From the NCBI RefSeq assembly GCF_001427305.1, contig NZ_LMFZ01000005.1:1-64000 (forward strand): a stretch of DNA of 64,000 bases, read 5' to 3'. The position numbers were made by a program, and so were the translations under genes. The DNA comes from Duganella sp. Root1480D1 (lineage in GTDB: Bacteria > Pseudomonadota > Gammaproteobacteria > Burkholderiales > Burkholderiaceae_D). Positions 18,558 to 27,147 of this stretch are shown here, in pieces; the first letter of the stretch is position 1, and each line of letters opens with the position of its first letter. The notes under the pieces are model-generated. The model was not told the origin of the DNA and made no database searches. It saw only the letters and a list, made by a program, of their open reading frames with translations.

Positions 18558-19254
18558 CCAGGTCCTTGATGCCGCCTTCAGCCAGGTCCAGCAGGCGGTT
18601 CATGGCGGCGCGGTCGAAGGCCGCGCCTTCCGCCGTCCCCTGCACTTCCACGAAGGCGCCGGCGTCGGTCATGATCACGTTCATGTCGGTGTCGCAGTCC
18701 GAATCTTCCAGGTAGTCCAGGTCCAGCACCGGCACGCCCTGGTACACGCCAACCGAGATCGCAGCCACGAAATGCTTGACCGGAATGGCCTCGATCATGC
18801 CGCGCGCCTTCAGCTTTGAGAGTGCATCATAGGCCGCCACCATGGCACCGGTGATCGACGCGGTACGGGTGCCGCCATCGGCCTGGATCACGTCGCAATC
18901 CAGTTGCAGGGTGCGCTCGCCGAAAGCTTCCAGGTCGAAGGCTGCGCGCAGCGAACGGCCGATCAGGCGCTGGATCTCCTGCGTGCGGCCGCTTTGCTTG
19001 CCCTTGGCAGCCTCGCGGTCCATGCGCGAATGGGTGGAACGCGGCAGCATGCCGTATTCCGCCGTCATCCAGCCCTGCCCTTTGCCCTTCAGGAAGCCAG
19101 GCACGCGCTCTTCGATGCTGGCCGTGCAGATTACCTTGGTGTCGCCGCACTCGATCAGCACCGAACCTTCGGCGTGCTTGGTGTAGTCGCGGGTGATGCG
19201 GATATTGCGCAGCGCATCGACGGCGCGGCCGCTCGGGCGGTTCACAGTGGTCAT
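18526..19254 (-). CDS. rph: Ribonuclease PH
   Basis: 242 aa, standard length. It starts [18 protein letters not shown], then has the conserved [20 protein letters not shown] and the phosphate-site [17 protein letters not shown] near 86-102. It trims tRNA 3' ends phosphorolytically in the cytosol. It follows the PP2C phosphatase by 7 bp and is probably the last gene of the kinase-phosphatase-rph operon. Confidence 0.97.
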   Translation of the reverse strand: MTTVNRPSGRAVDALRNIRITRDYTKHAEGSVLIECGDTKVICTASIEERVPGFLKGKGQGWMTAEYGMLPRSTHSRMDREAAKGKQSGRTQEIQRLIGRSLRAAFDLEAFGERTLQLDCDVIQADGGTRTASITGAMVAAYDALSKLKARGMIEAIPVKHFVAAISVGVYQGVPVLDLDYLEDSDCDTDMNVIMTDAGAFVEVQGTAEGAAFDRAAMNRLLDLAEGGIKDLVKLQKQALGL

Positions 19255-19261
19255 GGAATTC

Positions 19262-20194
19262 CTATTTCAGTAATTGGGTAGATTTCTCGATGGCGCCGCG
19301 GATTTCCGCGATCGCCTTTTCAATTTCATCGTCGTCGAATACGTCGGTTTCGGTCTTGGCGCCGTGGATGGTCGTGCTGACCACATCTTCCGGCAACTGC
19401 TCGGTCGAAATCACGGTCGAACCGGCGTGCGTGGTCGGCGCGCCATCGGCCACCAGCGCGCCCTGCCACATGATGGCCAGCGCCGTCACATTGTCGCTGG
19501 TGTCGCCGGCGCGGCGCAATGCGGTCGTCAGCATGTCCGGCACCGCCCGCACCACGGTCTGGGTAGTCAGCATCTGCACCAGCTCTTCATCGGTGCACAT
19601 CGACCACAGGCCGTCGGAGCACAGCATCAGCGTATCGCCCGGCAGCAGGTTGGCGCGGCCGGAGATCTCGATGCGTGGCGCGCTGCCGGCGCCAAGGCAG
19701 GCATACAGCTTGTTGCGGTCCGGGTGGGTATTGCGGGCGGAAGCCGGGATCAAGCCCTTCTCGATCATGTTTTCGATATGCGAGTGGTCGCGCGTGCGGC
19801 CATGCACCTGGCCATTGCGCACCCAGTACAGGCGCGAATCGCCGCAATGCGCCCACACGGCCGTATTGTGCTGCACCAGGCAGGCCACGATGGTGGTACG
19901 CGGCGACTCCGGCATATTGTGGGTCATCGTGTACGTATGGATGTCGTTGTGCGCAGCAGCCAGCGCCTCTTCGAGGAAGCGCTCCGCCCCTTTCACATAA
20001 GGCGTGGCCTGCTGCTGGAACATCTGGGAAATGGTGCGGGTAGCGATGGAGGCGGCGATTTCACCGCGCGCATGGCCACCCATGCCGTCGGCGAGCACCA
20101 GCAACAGCGCGTCGCGCGTGAAGCTGTATCCCATCCGGTCCTGGTTAACCTTGCGGCCCCCGATATGCGTTTCCTGGTAGACGGCGAATTGCAT
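19262..20194 (-). CDS. PP2C-type Ser/Thr protein phosphatase
   Basis: 310 aa. Metal-binding PP2C motifs are present: NQDRMGY at about 17-23, [12 protein letters not shown] at about 35-46, [12 protein letters not shown] at about 118 and the late [12 protein letters not shown]. It removes phosphate from Ser/Thr in Mn/Mg-dependent fashion. It lies 12 bp downstream of the kinase gene at 20207, so they form a reversible phosphorylation pair, the phosphatase likely opposing that kinase. The C-terminal 60 residues, rich in Thr and acidic residues, lie beyond the catalytic core and could be a regulatory tail. Confidence 0.93.
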   Translation of the reverse strand: MQFAVYQETHIGGRKVNQDRMGYSFTRDALLLVLADGMGGHARGEIAASIATRTISQMFQQQATPYVKGAERFLEEALAAAHNDIHTYTMTHNMPESPRTTIVACLVQHNTAVWAHCGDSRLYWVRNGQVHGRTRDHSHIENMIEKGLIPASARNTHPDRNKLYACLGAGSAPRIEISGRANLLPGDTLMLCSDGLWSMCTDEELVQMLTTQTVVRAVPDMLTTALRRAGDTSDNVTALAIMWQGALVADGAPTTHAGSTVISTEQLPEDVVSTTIHGAKTETDVFDDDEIEKAIAEIRGAIEKSTQLLK

Positions 20195-20206
20195 GGCATG
20201 GGCTCC

Positions 20207-21196
20207 TTATTGTTGGCGCGGGGCCGTTTCTTTTTTACGGCCAAATCCGAGCTTGCCTGCCAGCTTGCCCAGCTTTTCAAGTGCCCCCGGCGGAGGCGGC
20301 GGTTCCTTCGGCGCTGGCGCCTGCGCCAGCATCTTCTGCAGTTCGAACAGGCTTTGCGGACGGGCCAGCGGGTCGATTTCCAAAGTCCATCGTACCAGCT
20401 TCACCAGCTCCGGCGAATAGAGGATTTCCAGCTTCTGGAAGTGCGGCTCCATCTTGTCGTCCTTGCGGCGCTGGTCGGCTGGCTGCGGTGGCTGGCCGAG
20501 CATGCAGGCAAAAATCGACGCGCCGATCGAATAGACGTCGGTCCACGGCCCCAGCGCCTCGGTCTTGGAGTACAGCTCGGGCGGCGCGAAGCCAGGGGTG
20601 TACATCGGCATCAGCTTCGGGCTGTCCGTATTCACGGTCTGGCGCGCCGCGCCAAAGTCCAGCAGCATAGGCGTGCCGTCCGTGCGCAGGTAGATATTGG
20701 CCGGCTTCAGGTCCAGGTGCAGCAGCTTGTTGGTGTGCACCTCGCGCAAGCCCTTCAGCACCTGGGTGAAGATCTGGCGCACGAAAGCCTCGCTGCAATT
20801 GCGACCCCTGCTGCGTTGCCGCTGGATATGATCCTGCAGCGAATGGCCGGACTCGTAGGCCATTACCATATAAACAGTTTCGTTGGCACGGAAGAAATTC
20901 AACACCCTTACAACATTCGGGTGCGAAATCTTTGCCAATGCCCGGCCTTCTTCAAAAAAGCACTTCAGCCCGATCCTGAAGACCGGGAGATTCGATTTTG
21001 TGACTACCGGCACCATCTCGCCCTCTTGACGCAATGCAAGGCTGCTTGGTAAATATTCTTTAATTGCTACCGCATTACCTTCGGCGTCGTAGGCCAGGTA
21101 CACAATACTGAACCCGCCTGACGCAATTTTCTTTACAATGCGGTATCCAGCAATTTCCAGACCATCCGGTAATGGAGCGTTGTTCTGAGCTGCCAT
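20207..21196 (-). CDS. Ser/Thr protein kinase (Hanks type, non-RD)
   Basis: 329 aa from the ATG at 21196, which has GAGGAA 5 nt upstream. The glycine loop is IASGGFSIVYLAYD near 24-37, the VAIK lysine near 45, the catalytic loop HLDLKPANI and the DFGAARQ metal site. The usual HRD arginine is Leu, so this is a non-RD kinase that may not need activation-loop phosphorylation. There is no membrane segment, and the C-terminus is a Pro-rich linker plus a Gly/Lys-rich tail. It pairs with the PP2C gene downstream. Targets are unknown, but its neighbours rph and yicC both act on RNA. Confidence 0.92.
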   Translation of the reverse strand: MAAQNNAPLPDGLEIAGYRIVKKIASGGFSIVYLAYDAEGNAVAIKEYLPSSLALRQEGEMVPVVTKSNLPVFRIGLKCFFEEGRALAKISHPNVVRVLNFFRANETVYMVMAYESGHSLQDHIQRQRSRGRNCSEAFVRQIFTQVLKGLREVHTNKLLHLDLKPANIYLRTDGTPMLLDFGAARQTVNTDSPKLMPMYTPGFAPPELYSKTEALGPWTDVYSIGASIFACMLGQPPQPADQRRKDDKMEPHFQKLEILYSPELVKLVRWTLEIDPLARPQSLFELQKMLAQAPAPKEPPPPPGALEKLGKLAGKLGFGRKKETAPRQQ

Positions 21197-21278
21197 AAGT
21201 TTCCTCGCTTCAACTAAACCGGATTGTGTGGGACAAAGCAATATATTGTAAAGACAAAGACAAAATCGGGGATATCCT

Positions 21279-22184
21279 TTGAGCATTTCCAGCATGACTG
21301 GCTACGCCGTAGCCACCAGCGAAAGCGCGGCGGGCACGCTGACAATTGAGATCAAAAGCGTCAATTCGCGCTTCCTTGACCTGCAATTCCGCATCAACGA
21401 CGACTTGCGCGCGCTCGAACCCGATTTGCGATCTGCCATTATGGGCGCCATCACCCGCGGCAAGGTAGAGCTGCGACTCAGCTTTGGCCGCAAGGCTGCC
21501 GGCGCCGGCACCCAGGCCCTGAATGTAGCCCTGCTCAACGAACTGGCGCGCCTGCAAGGCGAGGTCAGCAAGCATTTCAGCGGCGCCACCCAGATGAGTG
21601 TTGCTGAACTACTTCGCTGGCCAGGTGTTGTCGAAGAGGCACAAATCGGCCAGGAATCGCTGCAGGCCGACGTTTCCACCCTGATGAACAGGACTCTGGA
21701 AGCCTTTGTCCAAAGCCGCCAGCGCGAAGGCGCGGCGCTGGAAGCGATGCTGGTTTCCCGCATCGACGCGATGGAATCCATCGTTAAACGAATTACCCCA
21801 CTAATTCCTCAGGTAGTTGCACAATTCCAACAAAAAGCCGTGGAACGCATGCAAGAAGCGCTCGGCCTGGCCTGCCAGGGATCGAATACCGCGATGTCGC
21901 GCCAGGACGCGATGGAGCGCATCCGCCAGGAAGTGATCCTGTACGGCATCCGCATCGACGTGGCTGAAGAACTGGGCCGTCTGTCCGCGCACCTGGGCGA
22001 AACCCGCCATATCCTGAAAAAAGGCGGCCAGGTCGGCAAGCGCCTGGACTTCATGATGCAGGAACTGAACCGCGAAGCGAACACCCTCGGCGCCAAGGCC
22101 TCGGTCAAGGAACTGGCCGACGCCTCGATGGAGCTCAAGCTCCTGATCGAGCAGATGCGCGAACAGGTCCAGAACCTTGAATAA
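21279..22184 (+). CDS. yicC: YicC family endoribonuclease
   Basis: 301 aa. The best start is the TTG at 21279 (GGGGA lies 5 nt upstream), giving MSISSMTGYA, which matches the family N-terminus. Conserved segments include EIKSVNSRFLDLQFR near 25-39 and, at the C-terminus, GKRLDFMMQELNREANTLGAK. The E. coli member is an RNase that affects small RNA turnover. It is divergent from the kinase gene and ends 3 bp before palindrome A2. Confidence 0.92.
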   Translation: MSISSMTGYAVATSESAAGTLTIEIKSVNSRFLDLQFRINDDLRALEPDLRSAIMGAITRGKVELRLSFGRKAAGAGTQALNVALLNELARLQGEVSKHFSGATQMSVAELLRWPGVVEEAQIGQESLQADVSTLMNRTLEAFVQSRQREGAALEAMLVSRIDAMESIVKRITPLIPQVVAQFQQKAVERMQEALGLACQGSNTAMSRQDAMERIRQEVILYGIRIDVAEELGRLSAHLGETRHILKKGGQVGKRLDFMMQELNREANTLGAKASVKELADASMELKLLIEQMREQVQNLE

Positions 22185-22186
22185 AG

Positions 22187-22270
22187 AAAGTCGGGGTCAG
22201 CTCCGGCAATCGGACAAAAGGCGCACATTCGTGCGCCTTTTGTCCGATTGCCGGAGCTGACCCCGACTTT
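22187..22270. repeat. Family A palindrome, copy A2 (40-bp hairpin)
   Basis: Arms 22187-22226 and 22231-22270 pair perfectly with loop ATTC. The outer 30 nt of each arm equal those of copy A1, and the inner 10 nt (AAAGGCGCAC) are unrelated to A1 but still self-complementary. It fills the gap between convergent yicC and the M20 peptidase, and its final T is the first base of the peptidase stop codon on the minus strand. A bidirectional terminator role is likely. Confidence 0.92.
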
Positions 22271-23571
22271 TACCTTGTAAGACGATACAGCAACACCGCG
22301 GTGCGGATCGCTCCCTGCTCGATCGAGCGTACATCCAGGTCTTCTCCCGGCGCATGGGCGCCCTTGCCGGTGGCACCCAGTCCATCCAGGCTGTCGACGT
22401 ATGGGGCGACGAATTGCACATCGCCGGCGCCGCGCAGGCCCGGCGGCAGTGCGGCGATCAGCCCCAGGCCGGCGTCGGCGCTGGCTTTCGAATACAGCTC
22501 CAGTACCTTCAGGTTGCCGGCGGTCGGCGCCATCGGTGGGTAGCCGTCGCGGAAGCTGATTTCGGCACTGGTGCCTGGCAGGTTTTGCGCCACGATGGAG
22601 CGCATGCGGGCGCGTGCTTGCTCGCCCTGCTCCGGCGTCAGGAAGCGCAGGTCGCCTTTTACCGTTGCGCTGTTGGCGATCACATTTGACTTGCCGAAAG
22701 CCGTCCCCTTGGCTGCCATGCCGTCGTAAGTGACTTCGGTGCCGCCCAGGATCAGGCCGGGATTGAAGCTCAGGTCCGGTTCCTGCAGTTGCTGGCGGAA
22801 GGCGTCCAGGATGCGCGCCGCTTCGTACACCGCGCCATAGCCGGCGGTGGCGCTGAAGATGCCGGAGGAGTGGCCTTGCTTGCCCTTCACCTCGAGTTGC
22901 CATGAAGTCGACGAGCGGCGGCCGATGGTGCCGGTGGCCTTGCCGCTTTCGTCGAGCACCGTGGCCTCGAATGCCAAGGCGACGTCGCTGCGCCTGGCCA
23001 GGTTGACCATGTCGCGCCGCGAGACTTCTTTCGGGTCGCCGGCATTTTCCTCATCGCCGGTAAAGATCACGCTGATGGTGGTGTTGTCCAGGGCGCCTGC
23101 CGCGTGCAATGCGCGCAGCGCTTCGATGACGATCACATCGCCGCCCTTCATGTCGTTGACACCCTGGCCGCCGGCACGCTCGCCTTGGCGCTCCCACTTC
23201 TGCATCGGAGCATTCGCCTCGAACACGGTGTCCAGGTGGCCGATCATCATCACGCGCTTGCCCTGCTTGCCCTCGCGGGTGGCGACCAGGTGGCCGGCAC
23301 GCTGCATCTCCTTGGGCATGTCGATCCACTGCGTCTTGAATCCCAGCTTATCCAGTTCGGCGCGGAAGACTTTGCCAACCTCGCGCACGCCTTTGTGATT
23401 CATGGTGCCGCTATTGATGTTGACCGTCTTTTCCAGCAGCGCCAGCGCATTGCCCGAATTGGCCTTGACCAGGCTGGCGATACGTTCTTCTTCAGGCGAT
23501 AGCGACTGCGCAGCGGCGCCTCCCATCAATCCAGCGGCGAGCAGCGAAACGAACAGGCGAGTCATACGCAT
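22270..23571 (-). CDS. Exported M20 family metallopeptidase (carboxypeptidase G2-like)
   Basis: 433 aa from the ATG at 23571; GAGGAGG lies upstream, and an in-frame ATG at 23580 overlaps that ribosome site. The signal peptide ends near AAA-QS. M20 zinc ligands are visible in GHLDTV, GVNDMKGG, FTGDEE (the Glu pair) and the C-terminal GAHAPGEDLD. Such enzymes cleave C-terminal glutamate or other residues from peptides or folate-like substrates in the periplasm. It is divergent from the DUF72 gene with about 50 bp between starts. Confidence 0.92.
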   Translation of the reverse strand: MRMTRLFVSLLAAGLMGGAAAQSLSPEEERIASLVKANSGNALALLEKTVNINSGTMNHKGVREVGKVFRAELDKLGFKTQWIDMPKEMQRAGHLVATREGKQGKRVMMIGHLDTVFEANAPMQKWERQGERAGGQGVNDMKGGDVIVIEALRALHAAGALDNTTISVIFTGDEENAGDPKEVSRRDMVNLARRSDVALAFEATVLDESGKATGTIGRRSSTSWQLEVKGKQGHSSGIFSATAGYGAVYEAARILDAFRQQLQEPDLSFNPGLILGGTEVTYDGMAAKGTAFGKSNVIANSATVKGDLRFLTPEQGEQARARMRSIVAQNLPGTSAEISFRDGYPPMAPTAGNLKVLELYSKASADAGLGLIAALPPGLRGAGDVQFVAPYVDSLDGLGATGKGAHAPGEDLDVRSIEQGAIRTAVLLYRLTR

Positions 23572-23622
23572 TTCTGGCATCCTCCTCGAAGTGTGTTCGC
23601 AACTCTACTACGGAAAACTGAA

Positions 23623-24363
23623 ATGAACATCCGCGTTGGCATCGGCGGCTGGGACTTCGCTCCCTGGCGCGACACCTTCTACCCTCCCGAGGTTCCCCTC
23701 AAGCGCGCGCTGGAATATGCCAGCAGCGTGCTGACCAGCATCGAGATCAACGGGACCTTTTACCGCAATGCCAAGCCTGAACATTTCGCCGGCTGGGCCG
23801 AACGCACGCCGGACAATTTCGTCTTTGCAGTCAAGGCTTCGCGCTATGCGACCAACCGCAAGGTGCTGGGCGAGGCAGGCGAATCGATCGAGCGCTTCAT
23901 GGACAGCGGCTTGACGGAACTGGGCGACAAGCTTGGCCCGATCCTGTGGCAGCTTGCCGCCACCAAGCGCTTCGATCCCGACGACCTTGAAGCCTTCTTC
24001 AAGCTGCTGCCAAAGAAGCTCGGCAAGCGCAAGCTGCGGCACGTGCTCGATGCGCGGCACGACAGCTTCATGTGCCCCGAGTACCTGAAGCTGGCGCACA
24101 AGTACAAGGTCGCAACGGTGATCACCGATTCGCCGAAATATCCCAACTTCACCGAGGTAACCGGCGACTTCGTTTATGCACGCCTGATGGACGCGCAAAG
24201 CGCGGTCGCCACTGGTTACACCAAGCCCGCCTTGAAGAAGTGGGCCTCGCAGGCAAAGGATTGGAGTGCTGGCGGCAAGCGCGACGTTTTCGTCTACTTC
24301 ATCAACGGTGCCAAGGAACGCGCGCCGGCAGCCGCCATGCAACTTATTGCCAATCTGCGCTAG
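23623..24363 (+). CDS. DUF72 domain protein
   Basis: 246 aa from the ATG at 23623, beginning NIRVGIGGWDFAPWRDTFYP, the signature N-terminus of DUF72. The family forms a TIM-barrel-like fold. The EINGTFYR segment near 49 and the C-terminal VFVYFINGAKERAPAAA are also typical. Biochemical function is not established. It is convergent with the winged-helix gene at 24369, with only 5 bp between stops. Confidence 0.85.
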   Translation: MNIRVGIGGWDFAPWRDTFYPPEVPLKRALEYASSVLTSIEINGTFYRNAKPEHFAGWAERTPDNFVFAVKASRYATNRKVLGEAGESIERFMDSGLTELGDKLGPILWQLAATKRFDPDDLEAFFKLLPKKLGKRKLRHVLDARHDSFMCPEYLKLAHKYKVATVITDSPKYPNFTEVTGDFVYARLMDAQSAVATGYTKPALKKWASQAKDWSAGGKRDVFVYFINGAKERAPAAAMQLIANLR

Positions 24364-24368
24364 CGCCA

Positions 24369-24875
24369 CTACTGCTCGATCACCAGCACGTCGTCGAAGG
24401 CGAAACCTTTCACCCGCACCGTATGCAGCGGCAGGGCCAGCCCCGCGTCCTGTTGCACCTTGCGGCGCAGGCGCTTGACCATGGTGTCGAGCCGGTTCTG
24501 GTCGTAGCTCAGGTAGTCTTCGCCAAAGGCCTGCACGATCGCCTTGCGCGACAAGGCTTCGCCTGATTCGATGGTGGCCAGCAGCTTGAGGAAGCTGAAT
24601 TCCAGGCTGGTCAGGTGCACGCTGCGGCTGTTGGGACCAGTCAACGTATGGGAACGCATGCTGAGCCGCCAGTGGGCGCCGACCAGCGAGGACAATAGCG
24701 CATGCACCTGGTGCAACCGCGGGTCCTGCTGCATGTCGGCGTCACCGTCCAGCACGTACTGCGAGCAGTTGGCTGCAGACTTCACCTCTGTTACCTCGTA
24801 TCCGGCATTGTGGAAGGCCCTGAGCAAGTCTTCGTCGGATACCGTCGTGCCTCTCAAAAACAGCAAATTGATCAT
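24369..24875 (-). CDS. Receiver-less OmpR/PhoB-type winged-helix regulator
   Basis: 168 aa from the ATG at 24875 (GGAAGA upstream). The C-terminal half, about 80-165, is an OmpR/PhoB winged helix: LTSLEFSFLKLLATIESGEA, then YDQNRLDTMVKRLRRKV as the recognition helix and a VRVKGFAF wing. The N-terminal 70 residues are too short for a receiver and have no LLD phospho-acceptor segment, so it is not a canonical response regulator. It is the last gene of the leftward cluster that starts at 27718, with a 97-bp gap after the GH19 gene, and may control it (inference). Confidence 0.75.
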   Translation of the reverse strand: MINLLFLRGTTVSDEDLLRAFHNAGYEVTEVKSAANCSQYVLDGDADMQQDPRLHQVHALLSSLVGAHWRLSMRSHTLTGPNSRSVHLTSLEFSFLKLLATIESGEALSRKAIVQAFGEDYLSYDQNRLDTMVKRLRRKVQQDAGLALPLHTVRVKGFAFDDVLVIEQ

Positions 24876-24972
24876 TGTTGTCTTCCGCCAGTTAATAAGC
24901 TGCAAATAAGACTAAACAGATAAGTATTTATTAAACTGACAGTTTCTGGCAGACAACAATGCTTTCATTTTG

Positions 24973-25626
24973 CTATCGAGGAACGGACAATACTTCGCGG
25001 CAGCGATCCCACAAGCTCAAGCGCTCCGTCAGGCCCACCGTTCCGCCGTTGATGGCGCGCGTAATGCGCAGGAAGGCGCTGTTGGCGGCCGCGCCGGTGG
25101 CGCCGTCCGCCATCGGGTTCAGTCCACGCGACTGCCAGAACCAGGCCGCCGAACGTGCCGCCGGCCCCGCCTCGGCCAACAGCTCGGGTTGCACCAGCAA
25201 GTCGAGGCTGAGCGCGGCGGCGCAGTCCTTGTAATTGCTGCGTCCCGTCAGCTGGATCAGCCCGCGCCCGCGGTAGCGCCAGCCATCGCCGCTCGCCATA
25301 TCGCCATTGCCCATGCGGCCGGCGTAGACGAAGTTGGCGAGGCGCTCGGGATTGTTGGCATAGGGTTGCGCCGCCTGCTGGTTCGGGAAGCGCGTCGGCC
25401 AGACTTGCGGCAAGCGCACCGCGGAGTAATTGAGGTTCTCGCTCAGCACACGCAAGTTGCCGGATTCGTGCAGCAACTGGGCGAGGAAAGCGGCCTGCCG
25501 GCCGCCCGTGTTGATTTCGCGCTCGGCCATTGCTCGATTCAATGGCACCAGCCAGGTGTCGGCCGTGGCCTGCTGCGCCCCTTTGCCCAGTATGCCCAGC
25601 AACTGTGCTGCGGTAATGTCATGCAT
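24973..25626 (-). CDS. GH19 chitinase/endolysin-like muramidase
   Basis: 217 aa from the ATG at 25626, with AAGGAG 6 nt upstream. The catalytic Glu is E54 in LLHESGNL, and the substrate-groove segment YRGRGLIQLTGRSNY follows near 130. No signal peptide or carbohydrate-binding module is present. This compact form is typical of phage or bacteriocin endolysins and of secreted effectors that cut peptidoglycan, rather than of secreted chitinases. Without its own signal it would need a holin, a secretion machine or cell lysis to reach its substrate. It is 60 bp downstream of a DUF2589-like gene in the same operon. Confidence 0.85.
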   Translation of the reverse strand: MHDITAAQLLGILGKGAQQATADTWLVPLNRAMAEREINTGGRQAAFLAQLLHESGNLRVLSENLNYSAVRLPQVWPTRFPNQQAAQPYANNPERLANFVYAGRMGNGDMASGDGWRYRGRGLIQLTGRSNYKDCAAALSLDLLVQPELLAEAGPAARSAAWFWQSRGLNPMADGATGAAANSAFLRITRAINGGTVGLTERLSLWDRCREVLSVPR

Positions 25627-25686
25627 GTCGTTCTCCTTGTCCAGAAAAAAGCCATGCCGGCCTAGCAACCGGCATGGCCCTGCTGC

Positions 25687-26283
25687 TTAGCTGACCTTCG
25701 GCGCGATGGCGGTGTGCAGGATGTCCAGCACGCGCGACAAGCCTTCCGGCATGCCGGTGTCTTCCGCCAGCACCTGCACGTGGTACTTGGCGGAGTTGTC
25801 CGACGCACGGGTGTTTTCCTTGCTGGACGAGACCGAACCTTCCATGTGGACCTTGGCGCTGAAGACGCCCCAGCCAACCTTCATGTCCGCGCTGAAGGAG
25901 CCCGAAGTGGCGCTCGATTCCTTGGAAGTGAAGGACGACTTGACCTCCATGTCGAAGGTGATGTCGACCTTGCTGATCGCCAGGCTTGGCACCTTGACGA
26001 TGGCCAGCATCGGCACTTTCAGGTCAACCGTTTCTTCCTTGGACTTGGTCAGGTCGGCAGGATCGGCGACCAGGCGCTTGAAGGAAAAGGTCGCCAGGCG
26101 GGTGTGGTCGGCACCCAGGGTGTTGCCCTGGCCCGGGTCTTCGAAGCCGACATATTTGATGAAGTCGGCGGTGGCGTTGGCCAGTCGCACCTGGGCATCG
26201 CAGGCGGCGGTCAGCGGGCCACCAATCAGGTCGCCCATTGGCAGGCCTTTGAACTGCGACGAAATATCTACAAGGTCACTCAT
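25687..26283 (-). CDS. DUF2589-like protein
   Basis: 198 aa; AGGAGAG lies upstream of the ATG. The family pattern as I recall it is present: a leading helix (GPLTAACDAQVRLANATADF), a strand block VPMLAIVKVPSLAISKVDI with TFDMEV, a Ser/Lys-rich middle, then NSAKYHVQVLAEDTGMPEG and a final SRVLDIL helix. No signal peptide, membrane helix or catalytic motif was found. The function of DUF2589 is not known. It lies between a small unknown gene and the GH19 gene, and has a second DUF2589-like paralogue at 27137. Confidence 0.78.
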   Translation of the reverse strand: MSDLVDISSQFKGLPMGDLIGGPLTAACDAQVRLANATADFIKYVGFEDPGQGNTLGADHTRLATFSFKRLVADPADLTKSKEETVDLKVPMLAIVKVPSLAISKVDITFDMEVKSSFTSKESSATSGSFSADMKVGWGVFSAKVHMEGSVSSSKENTRASDNSAKYHVQVLAEDTGMPEGLSRVLDILHTAIAPKVS

Positions 26284-26390
26284 CTTGCTCTCCTAAAGAA
26301 AATGGCCACGAGGGCCGGGGTATGCCGCTTACTGCAGCCCGGGCGATGCGGTATGCGGCGCTTGAAAACCAGCTTACGGAGGCGATGCGC

Positions 26391-26867
26391 TTATCGCGTG
26401 ACGATTTCTGTCAAGCGTTGCATCAAGCGGCGCAGGGCCGATGGCTGGCGCACTGGGCGCAGTGCTTCCACCTGCGCCAGTTGTGCCGGCGACAGGACGA
26501 AATGCAGTGGCGAAGCAGGACGGCGGCGCCAGCCGGCATCGCTGCGGAAGAAGGCCAGCCGGCAGCCGCCGGCATCGATATGCAGGCGCAGCTCGACGCG
26601 CAGCGGCCGGCGCAGCAGGCGCCGCCACCATGGCGGCGGGCCTGCGCGCAGCGCAGCACCAGCGCGCGATCGCTGCAGGTAGCAGTGCCATGACAGTTCG
26701 AATTCAGCCACCTGCAGCGGCATGCGGCGATGAAAGGCATCCCGTGCAATGCCGTGCAGCGTGCCGGGATCGTGGAGGTCCGGCCTGGCATCAAGCTGCA
26801 CGTTGACGCGCGCGAACGTACCGCGCAGCGCTACTTGCAGCGCCTCCAGCGAAGGTGGGGAGCGCAT
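26391..26867 (-). CDS. Hypothetical protein of the DUF2589 cluster
   Basis: 158 aa from the ATG at 26867, which has GGGGA 5 nt upstream and follows the previous stop by 10 bp. It is very rich in Arg, Leu and Trp. A segment MPLQVAEFELSWHCYL and a late strand RVELRLHIDAGGCRLAFF resemble in layout the strand block of the two DUF2589-like neighbours, so it may be a divergent relative. No other family is recognised. The coding density and tight spacing support it as a real gene. Confidence 0.6.
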   Translation of the reverse strand: MRSPPSLEALQVALRGTFARVNVQLDARPDLHDPGTLHGIARDAFHRRMPLQVAEFELSWHCYLQRSRAGAALRAGPPPWWRRLLRRPLRVELRLHIDAGGCRLAFFRSDAGWRRRPASPLHFVLSPAQLAQVEALRPVRQPSALRRLMQRLTEIVTR

Positions 26868-26877
26868 GCCGTCCCCA

Positions 26878-27147
26878 CTAATCGAGGAACATCGGCTTGC
26901 GTGAGAATCCGACGTTGTAGACGGCATACTGCAGCACCACCTGGTGTTCGCCGATGTTATACAGGCCGAAGCTCTTGTCGATGCTGAGCAGGTAGCCGCG
27001 CGGCGTGCCTTGCAGGCACTTGTTGACCAGGGCCATGGATTCTTCGACTTCGGCTTCGGTGCGCATGTGCTGCGGGTTGTCGTTGCCGACCACGATGCGC
27101 TTGATGAAGCGCATCTCGCTCAGTTGGAAGTTACGGTCATTGCTCAT
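26878..27147 (-). CDS. Small conserved-looking protein of the DUF2589 cluster
   Basis: 89 aa from the ATG at 27147, which lies inside the end of the upstream DUF2589-like gene (11-bp overlap), so translation is coupled. The sequence has a basic strand IKRIVVGNDNPQHM, a helix TEAEVEESMALVNKCLQ, and a beta-rich end IGEHQVVLQYAVYNVGF closing with RKPMFLD. It is predicted soluble. I do not recognise a named family. Its overlap implies a stoichiometric partner of the DUF2589-like protein (inference). Confidence 0.7.
   Translation of the reverse strand: MSNDRNFQLSEMRFIKRIVVGNDNPQHMRTEAEVEESMALVNKCLQGTPRGYLLSIDKSFGLYNIGEHQVVLQYAVYNVGFSRKPMFLD

Noticed and set aside
25714..26682. Plus-strand open frame of 322 codons across the DUF2589 region
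   Set aside because: Antisense to the DUF2589-like gene with its ribosome site and family pattern.
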